Below, piece by piece: positions 18,947-28,883 of a DNA stretch of 64,000 bases. A program made the translations under genes and the position numbers. How positions within the stretch are numbered: the first letter of the stretch is position 1; each line of letters begins with the position of its first letter. The notes under the pieces are model-generated. The model was given only the letters and a program-made list of their open reading frames with translations. It was not told where the DNA came from and did not search any database. The stretch is from contig NW_015961950.1 in the NCBI RefSeq assembly GCF_000497045.1, forward strand, positions 310,001 through 374,000. The letters are read 5' to 3'. Source of the stretch: Kalmanozyma brasiliensis GHG001 (lineage: Eukaryota > Basidiomycota > Ustilaginomycetes > Ustilaginales).

Positions 18947-20670
18947 GATGACGATGAGCCGATGCAGCTGAACACGAGGTGTGGCACCTTGTGTTGGCTG
19001 TTGTATGCCGACTCGTGTTAGGGATGGATCGCGGATGAAGAGGACAAGAACGAGACTTGGCCATGTTGAACCCTTCCTGCGAAATTGCTCTCACCAATCC
19101 GGCTGTATTATGTCACGCTTACTACATTGACATTGGAGTATGTTAGACCGCAAATTGAATCTTGTCAATTTGATTTTAGCACAGCCCTTCTTTTTGAAGG
19201 GAATGCGTTGCCCTGGGAAAACGAGGTTGTATGCGCTTGGCAGCAACCATGTCTGCCCTTGATACGCAAGCTTCCATTTGACCGGCGCTAGCATGTTCGC
19301 TGGCGACCAGAGCTATGGTAACAAACAGATTGAAATATGGGGAGGGTGCATACTTGGGACCCTGACATCCAGACGATGGTGTGACAAGCTTTTCGATCAA
19401 GCGCTGAGGCAGGCATCGAGGCCGAAAAGCCCCGCCCGAGAGAGAGAGCGTCGTTCCGATTCGTTTGGCTCCGTGAAATGATTGAAAGAGGGGCGCGCTG
19501 CAAAATGAGCCTTGCCTGCATCAAGACGTTGTCTTGGGCTCTGTCTGTGAGGCCCCTCTATCTCTCTGTGGCCACAAATTGGGGACAAGCTCGGTGACCA
19601 GAGCGTGGGAAAAGGGAGGGGGCGGAAGCAGAGGGGGCTGTTTGACACGCTTGCCGAGCCGAGCCTGACAAAGGAATTTTGTGGAACAAGAGCCGTCCAG
19701 CCTTTGAGTAGTCTCGAATACAAACCTCGAATACAGCAAGCGCCACCTTGAATTCGGTGCGCATATGATACAGACGTCAACTCGTACTGTATCAAGTCCC
19801 GGCCCTTGGCCCTTGCATGGAATCAGCCGTCGAGAGAGGAGTGCTTCCACCAAGAATGCTCGGCTCGAGCAAGATGTTGGTCCCGCATATCTTTCGGCTG
19901 ATGCTCGTAGCAAGCCAGAAGAAGGGTGGGATCGGCCGCCAGAGGGTACGTACGGACCAAATGAGGGCAGCAACGAGGGGCTGTGGGATGCGAATCACCG
20001 GGGGAGCGCTCCGGTGGCTCGATCGATCAAGGCGGAGTGTGATTTTAGCGAGGCAGAAGCGAGCCTGTGTTGGTCTCAGAGTTTCTTTCCCGCCGTCACG
20101 CGCTGACGCGAGGCGGAAAAGAGGGCCGCCGTTCTTCACCCTTTGATCACTGCCCTCTGCCACTCAACTCGCCCACTCTCACTCCAATCACGCACTCCCA
20201 CACGCACGCCCATATCTCGTCTTGCCCTCTCCCTCTCTCAGCATCCTGCTCTATACTCCCTCTTCCATCTTGATCCTTTTTATTGTCTCTGTCCCTTGAC
20301 TCTCAACCATCTCATCCCCACCTCCTCATTTCGGCTTCCTACATCCCGTTCTCTTGCAATTCGCATAACCCTCGCGCGCTTGGTCCGCCTTCTCCTCGTA
20401 TCCATCCCAAAGCTACCTCATCAAGCCCACCTCTGCATCGCATCATCCACCATCGTCATCTTTCACCTCGGCTTCATCTCGCGCTGTTTCAATCGCCGGC
20501 ATCGCTTCCAAGTCACACATTTCCATACTTCTTGCAGCCGAACGACTGGTTCTTTCAGCTCCTGACTCGCTCCGGTAGCGAATCTCTCCTACTTAAACCA
20601 ACGCCGCTCTGTGCTCTGGTAGTCAAAGCGTGCATCATCCTTTTCAAATCTCTCCTCTCCATTGCACACA
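18947..20670. promoter_or_regulatory. Divergent upstream region of CEF1 and the bZIP gene, including a long ATG-free leader
   Basis: 1.7 kb between head-to-head genes. The part from 19991 to 20670 has no ATG on the plus strand and turns strongly pyrimidine-rich from about 20130, fitting a long 5' leader of the bZIP mRNA. The rest shows only short open frames without motifs. Confidence 0.5.
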
Positions 20671-22743
20671 ATGATCAACAACTCGCCCTCCTTCTCCGCC
20701 CCTTCGTCGTCCCCTCAGGCGCCCTCGTGGTCTCCTACCGACGCTCAGCATCACGCAGGCATGTCTCACGCCATCATCGATCACCACTTCTCTGCAGAGC
20801 ACACTAATCCCGCTGCTTTCCAGCCCATGTTCAACCCTGCCTTCCCAGCTCCCTTCCAGCCAAACGCCGGCGCCATGTCTGCACTCGAGTCTCATGCCGG
20901 CATGCTTGCTCAGCCAGCCATGTATGCTGCTCAAGGTATTAACGCGTTTTGGAAGCCTTCAACCTCCGCTCACCTCGTCAAGATGGAACCCGGCTCCGAA
21001 ATGTTTGCTCCTCACGACTTTTCATCCTACCCGACCTCGCACGCCATGACCGCCAGCATGAGTCTCCCCAACTACGCCACCTACACCCCGGATAGGCGAT
21101 TCAATTTCTCCGATGCTGAATCTCTCAGCTCGGTCGCGTCGCCCACCTCCACTCCCGGTGCATCCTCCAGACCTACCTCGGCCAAGAGGGGTGCCAAGCG
21201 CAAGACGATGCTCGACGTGTCTTTCCAGTCGCCTGCAGACACCGACAGCCTGGATGGCACCGCAGATGCAGCTAAAGCCAACAAAAGAAACCAAAAGCAG
21301 GCAGGTCAGCGACGACCTCCTCCTTCCGCTTCTCACATCACCGAGTCCGGAAAGCCTTTCCCCGTCATTGACACCTCGGCCAAGCACTCGAGCCTCTTTG
21401 TGCCTCCCGACACTACCGGCCTTACCAAGCGCGAGGCGCGACTCGTCAAGAATCGTGCCGCCGCGTTCCTCTCGCGACAGCGCAAGCGCGAACAGTTCGA
21501 GGAGATGGAGATCAAGTGCAAGGGCATTTCGATGCTTGTCTGGCGCATGTGGGAAGCCATCGCTGGTCCCGAGGCTGGTCTCGAGCGCGTCGACGCGACT
21601 CCGCTCGCTGCCGTGCTTGCCAACGAAGATCCTGCCGCGCGTCTCGTGCTTGAGGAAGTCATCACCAAGAAGGGTGCTTCCATTGCGCCCACTTCGGATG
21701 AGCTCTATGGCACGCCTGGCCCAGAGACACAACCTGAGGCCATCGTTCGCCCTACTGCTGATGCCTCGGCTCCGACTGTTGACAAGCGCTCCAACGCTGC
21801 TGCCTCTGCTGAGCTCGAGCGCGCTCGATCCGACCTTGCCGCTTCTACGCAGCGCGAGAGTCAGCTCCTCGCCCAGGTTGAATCGCTTCGCGCAAGCGTC
21901 GCTACCGCACAAGCCTCGATGGCTGTCAACGCCATGCCCGTCACTGGCTTTGGCGCCATGCACGTCAGCGCCGCTCACGCCGGACTTGCCGCCAGCATGG
22001 ACATGGGCTCGATGCCTTTCAAGGGAGAGCAGGGCGCCGAGCTTCCCCTCTTTGTACCAGAGTCGCCCCTGTCCAAGTTCACCGTTGGGGGTGATGCTTC
22101 CAATTCGGCCATGATGCTCGATGCTTCGCACTCCGCTGGCTTTGACTTGTCCAAGACCCCGACGTTGGCCATGTTCACCGAGAATGCTCTGCGCAGCCGA
22201 TCGGCTCAGCCATTTGACATCCACGGCAAGGTCGCAGCAACGGGCATGGGGCTCGGTCTTGACTACCGATTCCCTTGTGCTTCTGCCCCTTCGTCGCCGT
22301 CCACCGCCTCGTCTTCCTCTATGTCTAGCAGCAGGTCGCGCGCCAACTCGCTCATCTTCAACAGGCGCGCATCCACTGGCAAGCCACCCAGCACGCTTGC
22401 TTCCGTCTTGCTCTTGGCCGGCATGTCGTTGATGGGTGTTGGTCCTTCGGCACAAGACTTGGCTGCCGTCGAGGCATCCACCGTACCCGCAGCTGCTTCA
22501 TCGCGGAAACAGGCTCGCGCCGGTCGGAGCTCCATCGCGGGCGCCAAGTCAGCTGTCCGCGCTGCACCTTCGCACACTCCTGGGCAGCCGTCGTCGCATC
22601 TGAGTGATGACGACCTTCTCATGGAGATGGGCCTCGACGCTGCTTCGCTCTCCGATGCCGAGGACCACGGAGTCGATGTCAATGGCTCCTCAAGCGTTGC
22701 CGCCTTCCAGTCTGCTGGTGCAGCTCCGGTGTCTTGTGTCTAA
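20671..22743 (+). CDS. bZIP transcription factor, unassigned subfamily
   Basis: 690 residues from the ATG at 20671 (three codons earlier the frame begins only with TTG). A Pro/Ser/Met-rich N-terminal half could serve in activation. The basic region TKREARLVKNRAAAFLSRQR (near residues 250-270) has the bZIP core N-x-x-A-x-x-x-S-R-x-R. The following zipper is poor: after RKREQFEEMEIKC come GISMLVWRMWEAI and Pro/Gly, so a regular leucine heptad is missing. A second helical stretch (SAELERARSDLAASTQRESQ) may act as coiled coil. Near the C-terminus STLASVLLLAGMSLMGVG is hydrophobic enough to raise the question of membrane anchoring, as in ATF6/CREB3 factors, but it is short. The ending is acidic. 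A Hac1/Cib1 identity was considered; the basic region does not match what I recall of Hac1. Confidence 0.8.
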   Translation: MINNSPSFSAPSSSPQAPSWSPTDAQHHAGMSHAIIDHHFSAEHTNPAAFQPMFNPAFPAPFQPNAGAMSALESHAGMLAQPAMYAAQGINAFWKPSTSAHLVKMEPGSEMFAPHDFSSYPTSHAMTASMSLPNYATYTPDRRFNFSDAESLSSVASPTSTPGASSRPTSAKRGAKRKTMLDVSFQSPADTDSLDGTADAAKANKRNQKQAGQRRPPPSASHITESGKPFPVIDTSAKHSSLFVPPDTTGLTKREARLVKNRAAAFLSRQRKREQFEEMEIKCKGISMLVWRMWEAIAGPEAGLERVDATPLAAVLANEDPAARLVLEEVITKKGASIAPTSDELYGTPGPETQPEAIVRPTADASAPTVDKRSNAAASAELERARSDLAASTQRESQLLAQVESLRASVATAQASMAVNAMPVTGFGAMHVSAAHAGLAASMDMGSMPFKGEQGAELPLFVPESPLSKFTVGGDASNSAMMLDASHSAGFDLSKTPTLAMFTENALRSRSAQPFDIHGKVAATGMGLGLDYRFPCASAPSSPSTASSSSMSSSRSRANSLIFNRRASTGKPPSTLASVLLLAGMSLMGVGPSAQDLAAVEASTVPAAASSRKQARAGRSSIAGAKSAVRAAPSHTPGQPSSHLSDDDLLMEMGLDAASLSDAEDHGVDVNGSSSVAAFQSAGAAPVSCV

Positions 22744-23409
22744 AGCAGCCGCCTCTTTTCACGACCATCCTTAACGACGACAGAGTCCGGAACGCCTCCT
22801 TCCCGACTCACGACCAAGATCTCCTTGTATCATGACCCTGCATCCTCCTTGCTTTCGGCTTCCTTTTTGCATCGGTCTCGGAACTGTATTCTTGTTTTAT
22901 CTGCTTCTACTGCATACACGCACTAGCGGATTTATCATTCCGCCTTGCCGCCAGACACGTGCGCACAGCTGTTGTATGCGCTGGGTGGCAGTCCTCTGGG
23001 GGAGCTGGTCTCCTTCGATGACGTTGCCGCCGCGCGTGTCGGGCTTGCGATACGTGGCTCCGTCCGGCGAGGCGATCCTCTTTCATTCGTCTTTCATCTT
23101 TCTTTCAAGATCCATCCCTCTACCTGCCTTTATTTGGATTGAGCGGTATTGATCGGGCAGATCTAACCTATTGTCTAATGTTTCACATCTTCGGACCAGC
23201 TGCGGCATCCTCTTTGCTTTTGTTCGGTGTTCCTCGTTCCTTCCGTGTCCGTCGTGCATCCAATCGATCTTTCTTCCATCTCTTGTTCAGCGTGCGATCG
23301 GACGTGTCTGAGAGGGCCTGCATGCACGAAGTTGTCGATTGTCTCAACGATCGCGTCACACCATCACAGTCACTTGCCATTTGAATCAAATTTGTTGCGA
23401 CACGGACCA
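22744..23409. other. Convergent intergenic region (bZIP and USO1 3' ends)
   Basis: 666 bp between two stop codons. T/C-rich with no supported gene; presumably 3' untranslated regions and terminators of both genes. Confidence 0.5.
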
Positions 23410-26400
23410 TCAATCCACATCGTCGTTCTCCTCGTCATCGTCGTCGTCGTCGTCGTCACTGACCTCCTCACCCTTCTCGCGCAGCTTGGCCTTGTCCTTC
23501 TTGCGCTTCTGCGTGAGCTCCTCGAGCAGCACCAGCAGGTCTTCGTTCTCCTTGCTGATCTCTTCTTTCTCCTTCTTGAGTTTCTCCAGCTCGTCCTTGC
23601 TGTCGGCGTTCTTACCGCCGCCGCCCTTCTTGGCTGAGGCGGATTCGAGCGTCTTGAGCTTGCTCTCCAGCTCGGCCTTCTCCTTTGCGCTCGAGCTTTG
23701 GAGAGCGGAGAGCTTGGTCTCGAGGTCCTTCTTGTCAGAGGTGAGCTTGTCGAGGTTGGCGACCTTCTTTTCGAGGTCCTTCTTATCCACAGTCAGCTTG
23801 TCGAGATCCTTCACTTTCTTCTCGAGCTCCTTCTTTTCGCTTGTGAGCTTGTCGAGGTCCTTGACTTTCTTTTCGAGATCCTTCTTCTCCGAGGTCACTT
23901 TGTCGAGATTAGCGACTTTCTTCTCGAGCTCCTTCTTCTCCGTCGTGATCTTCTCCAGGTCCTTCACCTTCTTCTCGAGCTCCTTCTTCTCTGCTGCAAG
24001 CTTGTCGAGGTCCTTGACCTTCTTCTCCAGCTCCTTCTTCTCGTTCGTCGCCTTCTCGAGATCCTTCGCCTTGGTCTCCAATTCCTTCTTCTCCGACTCC
24101 ACCTTCTCCAGCTTGGCGAGCTTCTCCTCAAGCGTCTGCTTCTGCTGGATGGCTGTTTCGAGCAGCTTGCTCTTCTCCGAGTCGGCGGCGGTGCCTGCCT
24201 CTTTGGACGCCGAAACCTGCTTTTCGAGTGTGGAGAGCTTGCTTTCCAGCTCGCTCTTGCTTTCCTTCAAGCTGGCAAGCTCGGCGAGTTGGGCAGTGGC
24301 GGACTCGAGTTCAGCGGTGAGCGTGGGCAGGCGCGAGACCTGGCCCTCCAGCTCGGCCTTCTCGGCGGTGATTTCGTCGAGCTTCGACTGCAGTTCCGTT
24401 GTCTCCTCACCGCCACCGACGGAGACAGAAGGAGGCACAGCAGCCTTGTCCGGTGAAGAAACAGCTTCCAGAGAAGCAACCTTGTCCTCGAGCTGAGCGA
24501 TCTTCTCCGCCCGCTGGCTGGCAAGCTCCCGCGCCTCGATCAGGTCTTTCATCGCCGCACTGGAGCCACTGCCACTCTCGCTAGCGTTCGACGACGCAAC
24601 AAGGTCGTCGTGCTTCTTCTTGAGCTCGTCGTGCGCCTTTTGCAGCGCGCCAAACTCCTTTTGCGACGGCTTGCCGGCCGAGATGCGTGCCATTTCAGAG
24701 GTGAGTTGGAGCACTTTGCCGTTGCTATCATCTTCTCTGCTGCGGGTCTCTTCCAGGAGGCGCTGCAGGTCGTCGTACTTCGCTTGCAGATCGGCGAGGG
24801 CGGTGGTGTGGCCGGACTTGATCTGCTCGAGTTCGGTGCGGGCGGCTTCAAGCTGCGGAGCGTGGGTCTCGACTGCTTCGTGGGCTGCGCCGAGCTGGGC
24901 TTGAAGCTCGGCCACCTGCTTGGAGTGCGTCTCGGTGAGCTCTTCGACACGCTTTTCGAGCGTCTCGATCTCGCGCGCTTGCTTGGCGACTGTATCCCGC
25001 AAAGCCTCGGCCTGGCGCTGCGCATCCAGCAGCTCTGCCGGCAGCGCAGCTTGTGCCGCCGAGCTGGATGCAGGGTCGACGGTGATAGACTTGGCGATGA
25101 GGGTGGCGTTGGCGCGCCAGAACTCGACAAAGCTCCAATCGAGCCAAAGACCCGCGCGGCGACGTTTCGAGAGATGCCCAAGTCCGTTGACCTCGAGGTC
25201 CTTGTCTTTGGCCTCTTCGTCTGCCTTTTCCTTGTCCTCGGGCGTAGCGGCGTCGACGGCGGTGGCGGCCGAAGAAGCATCAGAAGAAGCCGCTTTGGCG
25301 GCGGCGGCAGCTGCAGCAGCTGCAGCCGCAGCCGCTTTGGCTTCAGCGATCTGCTTGGCTCGGAGCTCGTCCGCCTCAGTCTGCTCCTCGACAAAGATGA
25401 GCTTCTCCAGCACATCAGGCGTTACCTCGCGGAAGCGCACATCCTCCGAGACGCGATTGATGCGAACAGCGAACTGATCCGCGCCGATCCTCGAATGCAG
25501 AATGGGATGCATCGTAGCTCTTGTGACCGCGACCTTGCCCGGGTCGGTGTCGAACTCGTACGCGACACCCAGCAAGAAGGCAGCCAGGCCTTGGATCAAA
25601 GGATCGACGCCAGAAGACTGGGCGACGGGCTGGACGATGGCCTGCAGCGTCGCTGATTCAGACAGGAAGTCACGCACGCTGAGCGGCGACTCGTGCAGCC
25701 ATACTGAAAGCAGAACGAGGTAGCCGACCATGATGCGGGTCCAGTCAGCCGCAGAGTACGAAGTGGAGGCAATGGTGGCACCCATAGCCGAGGCGCGTTC
25801 CTTGCGGACAGCATCGGCGAGTTCCCGCTCGGACATGGTCAAGTTGCCGACGATGGCCTGGATCAGCGACGAAGGCGCATCGTCGTCATCATCGTCATCG
25901 TCGTCGTCCTTCTCGACAGGCGTGTGCTTGATGATGGTGCCATCCGGGTTGATTGCAATCGCACGGGCAGCTGCTTTGGCGGTCTCGCTTCCGCGAACGA
26001 TGTAGGAGAAAAGCATAGCAGCCACGAGATGCTTGTAAGCATCGGCGTGATCGGATGCGGCTTGCGTCGAAGGGCTCTGGATGATGGTGTCGACAAGCGT
26101 CTTGCCTGCGGGAGACTTCTGCGAGGCCTCGCTCTCTTCAGCCACAGGAGCCATGCCGTTGATGATGGCAAGGCGCGCATCCATATTATCGGCGACGTAA
26201 TCACGGAAGCAAGCAATGGCAGCAGTTCTCAGGCCGAGGCCACCTTTCGCACCCGACGTTCCAATGGCGATTTCGACAAGGCTCACGACGGCGGGTCGAG
26301 GCTCCGCACGGGTGAACGAGGCCTCCGGTGCCGCTGTGGACGCTGGATCTTGAGCAAGACTTTGCTCGCCGTCATTGCCGTCGGCGGCATCCGGCTTCGG

Positions 26401-27639
26401 AGCGTCGACGATCTGGATGGGCTGCACCAGCAGAGATGACAGAAGGTCCTGGTTGGCCCTTGATGCTTGCATGAGTGAAGCTGACACGTGCAAAGCCTGC
26501 GCCTTGAGGGAAGCAGGAGCAGTGGAGCCAAGTCCGAGATCGAGGAGACACTTTGTCACGCCGCACTGCAGAAGCGCGTTCTGATTGGCACGTCGACCGT
26601 CGCCCTGACCACCGATGAGAAGGGCGGCGATGTCAAGTACGATCTTGGCGTTGACGACCTTTTGGTGGTCCCAGTCTTGGAAGCAGAACGCCTCGAGCTG
26701 GCGCGCGTATTCGTGCTCGGCATGTCTGGAGGGGAACTCGTTGTTGGCTGGAGTGGGCGGATAGAAGAGCAGCGGTGCAAGCATCGGAATCGAGTTGGTC
26801 TCGCGAAAGTAGTTTTGGTTGGAGACGTTGTACCGCAAGAGGGCCTCGAGGCCCTCCAGGGCATCCTGAACAATGACACCGCCTTCGATCCTACCTTCGG
26901 CGGCGCAGATATCAAGAAGCTTCTCGAATGCACCTTCGAACGCGACGAGCTTCTGAATGTCTGCATTGCCGTAGACGAGATGCGGTAGGAGCAGCAGCGC
27001 TTCGTTGCGGACGATTTCTGCCGAAGAGCCAGCTCCCTCTGCGAGACATTCGAGAATGGCTCCGCATCCTCCAGGCGCTACCAGAACGTGGTCCTGAACT
27101 TTGTGTGGTCGGTTCCGAAGCAAGGAGCCGAGCAATTGCAAGGAAGCGAAGCGTGTGTAGAAGGCGCGATCAGGTGCAAGGAGAGGCAAAAGGCAATGCA
27201 ACGGCCCGGGCTCGCGCAAGAAGATGTCGGTGTGTTGGAGTCCAGAAGGTGGACCCTGATCGGGCTGCTTGCGCTTGTTCTGTGCTTGCTGCGGTTGACC
27301 TGATGCCGATGCTTGAGCGGCCTCTGGCGACTGCACCTCACAGAGCGTGATGCAGCATTCTATCAGCGCTCTCGCGATGTCCTCGTCCTTGGCGTCCCGT
27401 TGCAGAGAGGTGAGCAAGGCCGGGAGAGCGTGTTCACCCACGGCGCGGTTGTGATCCCTGCTGAGACCCTTGAGCGCTAGCACGGCCGCTCGACGATCCT
27501 CGATGGAGAGCTGAGCCTCGTCGGCCTTTGTGAGTCGCTCGGCGAGGGTCTGAATGGCGTTGATAGCCGATTGGTTCGCTCCTCCTGGCTTGGACAGCTG
27601 CGAGTACTGCTGACGTAGGATGTTGAAGCCGTGCAGCAT
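23410..27639 (-). CDS. USO1: General vesicular transport factor USO1/p115
   Basis: 1409 residues, single exon. Long tether that links ER-derived vesicles to the cis-Golgi, working with the Rab Ypt1 and SNAREs. The N-terminal half (about 1-740) is the armadillo-like globular head, starting MLHGFNILRQQYSQL and containing DIFLREPGPLHCLLPLLAPD and the EEFTRAEPRP-like segment; the head ends with PLIQGLAAFLLGVAYEFD, highly conserved in the family. Alanine-rich and acidic linkers follow (Ala runs near 790). The tail from about 870 to 1395 is coiled coil, with about eight tandem 17-residue units (KKELEKKVKDLDKLTSE type), and ends in an acidic SDDDDDDDDEENDDVD tail as in p115. Yeast Uso1 is longer (1790) because of its coiled coil. 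Confidence 0.93.
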   Translation of the reverse strand: MLHGFNILRQQYSQLSKPGGANQSAINAIQTLAERLTKADEAQLSIEDRRAAVLALKGLSRDHNRAVGEHALPALLTSLQRDAKDEDIARALIECCITLCEVQSPEAAQASASGQPQQAQNKRKQPDQGPPSGLQHTDIFLREPGPLHCLLPLLAPDRAFYTRFASLQLLGSLLRNRPHKVQDHVLVAPGGCGAILECLAEGAGSSAEIVRNEALLLLPHLVYGNADIQKLVAFEGAFEKLLDICAAEGRIEGGVIVQDALEGLEALLRYNVSNQNYFRETNSIPMLAPLLFYPPTPANNEFPSRHAEHEYARQLEAFCFQDWDHQKVVNAKIVLDIAALLIGGQGDGRRANQNALLQCGVTKCLLDLGLGSTAPASLKAQALHVSASLMQASRANQDLLSSLLVQPIQIVDAPKPDAADGNDGEQSLAQDPASTAAPEASFTRAEPRPAVVSLVEIAIGTSGAKGGLGLRTAAIACFRDYVADNMDARLAIINGMAPVAEESEASQKSPAGKTLVDTIIQSPSTQAASDHADAYKHLVAAMLFSYIVRGSETAKAAARAIAINPDGTIIKHTPVEKDDDDDDDDDDAPSSLIQAIVGNLTMSERELADAVRKERASAMGATIASTSYSAADWTRIMVGYLVLLSVWLHESPLSVRDFLSESATLQAIVQPVAQSSGVDPLIQGLAAFLLGVAYEFDTDPGKVAVTRATMHPILHSRIGADQFAVRINRVSEDVRFREVTPDVLEKLIFVEEQTEADELRAKQIAEAKAAAAAAAAAAAAAKAASSDASSAATAVDAATPEDKEKADEEAKDKDLEVNGLGHLSKRRRAGLWLDWSFVEFWRANATLIAKSITVDPASSSAAQAALPAELLDAQRQAEALRDTVAKQAREIETLEKRVEELTETHSKQVAELQAQLGAAHEAVETHAPQLEAARTELEQIKSGHTTALADLQAKYDDLQRLLEETRSREDDSNGKVLQLTSEMARISAGKPSQKEFGALQKAHDELKKKHDDLVASSNASESGSGSSAAMKDLIEARELASQRAEKIAQLEDKVASLEAVSSPDKAAVPPSVSVGGGEETTELQSKLDEITAEKAELEGQVSRLPTLTAELESATAQLAELASLKESKSELESKLSTLEKQVSASKEAGTAADSEKSKLLETAIQQKQTLEEKLAKLEKVESEKKELETKAKDLEKATNEKKELEKKVKDLDKLAAEKKELEKKVKDLEKITTEKKELEKKVANLDKVTSEKKDLEKKVKDLDKLTSEKKELEKKVKDLDKLTVDKKDLEKKVANLDKLTSDKKDLETKLSALQSSSAKEKAELESKLKTLESASAKKGGGGKNADSKDELEKLKKEKEEISKENEDLLVLLEELTQKRKKDKAKLREKGEEVSDDDDDDDDEENDDVD
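23695..24105 (-). repeat. 51-bp (17-residue) tandem repeats coding for USO1 coiled coil
   Basis: About eight in-frame units follow each other, e.g. EKKELEKKVKDLDKLAA, EKKELEKKVKDLEKITT, EKKELEKKVANLDKVTS, EKKDLEKKVKDLDKLTS. Unit length is constant at 17 residues, so the DNA period is 51 bp with drift between copies. Confidence 0.85.
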
Positions 27640-28115
27640 GATGGCAGAGGCAGCGGTTGCGGTGAAGCAATAGGGTCGATGCTTCCGGCTATTGGCTCAG
27701 TTGGGGTGTGCGTCGCTGAAAGCGACGTGAGTAGGGTAAGATGATGATGGACGAGAGAAGGTACCAGCTGCAAGGCTTGGCCGAGGCTCGAGCTGGAAGA
27801 TCGACAGCGAACGCGGGCTCTCGCAGCCTCTGAGCTTCAATTTCAGGGACGAGCCCGATTTAGCGATCCCGCCGATTCGGATCGGGATATGACGATGGGC
27901 GTTTGACTCATAGTCGTATTCATCACGGAAAGCACCGAACTTAGTTGTGCAGGCTCAACAGAAACACACCCAGGCTGTGAACAGACTGGAGCGAGTGAGA
28001 TGCTATGAGATGGGTTCATTCACAGAGGTGACCATGAGGTGAGAAGAGATATGCAAGCGAGAAGGACACAATGACGGACAGCAAGAAACAAGGATCGGAA
28101 CGGAGACATGCAGCT
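27640..28115. other. Intergenic: USO1 promoter side and 3' flank of the NTF2-like gene
   Basis: 476 bp. No gene, repeat or recognised site supported; presumably holds the USO1 promoter and the terminator of the NTF2-like gene. Confidence 0.5.
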
Positions 28116-28883
28116 TTAAGCCTCCATGTCGGCGTTGGTCCCTGTGCTGTGGGCAGGCGAGCCGGGCACAATGGCCTGTCTCAAGCCGGACTTGTTGGCA
28201 AAGAGCGCTGTAGGCTTTGCCTTCATGTGGTGCTTCCTCTTGGCGAGGTTGAGCTTGGACGTCACTGGGCTCATCTGTGCATCGGTGGGAGAGTAGAAGC
28301 TGTTGGCAGCTGCCGCCCTGGCAGCCAGGGGTGCAGTGGCCTTTCGGTGACCCTCCTCCTCGGTGAAAGCGGAGATCTTGCCGTCAAGAGCCTTGCGCTT
28401 GATGACGACGAGCGAGTGGATGTTCTTGACCGTCTGACCGTCTTCGGAAGCGAGGCTGAGCACGTGGTCGAGCACAATGGTGCGTTGAGGCAGCGACTCG
28501 GGGGTGACGAGCAGGCGCTGACGAAGAGTGCGCTGAGGGAAGGGCGCGAGGAGCTCGGCAAACTTGGACTTGATGCCGTTGGGACCAACGACTACGTCAC
28601 CAGTTGGCAGAGTGAGGATGGCCTCATTGGCGAACAGGGAGAAGCATTCATCGCTTGGTGTGACGGACGTGTAGAGCTGTGGAAACAATGTAGGAAGGTT
28701 ACAGCACAATGGTCAGTAAGGACTTTGCCGGTGACGATGATGACCCAACCCGGCGCAACTTACTTGGTGAAGGGAAGCGAGGAGGTTAGCTTCGTCGTCT
28801 TTGGGCTGTCGCTCTGGAAGCAGCTTCGAGTGCTCGGGTGCGAGACCGGCGGCGTTGAGTCGAGTGCTGGATGCGTGAAACAT
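28116..28883 (-). CDS. NTF2-like (SnoaL-type fold) protein, function unknown
   Basis: Two exons, 28883-28764 and 28676-28116, with an 87-nt intron (28677-28763; GTAAGT...CCACAG), giving 226 residues. Splicing joins ANLLASLHQ to LYTSVTPSDECFSLFA in frame, an N-terminal helix followed by the strand order usual in NTF2-like domains (EAILTLPTGDVVVGPNGI, LVTPESLPQRTIVLDHVLSL, VKNIHSLVVIKRK). The domain spans about residues 30-150; the rest is a basic, disordered tail (KLNLAKRKHHMKAKP). Such single-domain proteins range from enzymes to transport adaptors, and no catalytic residue can be assigned. Exon 1 depends on the ATG at 28883. A Mex67/Mtr2-like export role cannot be excluded but has no direct support. 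Confidence 0.65.

Noticed and set aside
20671..22743. Hac1/Cib1 identity for the bZIP gene
   Set aside because: The basic region differs from what I recall of Hac1-type factors, and no unconventional-intron hairpin was recognised.
23339..25656. Long Ser/Phe/Leu-rich plus-strand frames over USO1
   Set aside because: They are antisense images of the Lys/Glu coiled-coil repeats.
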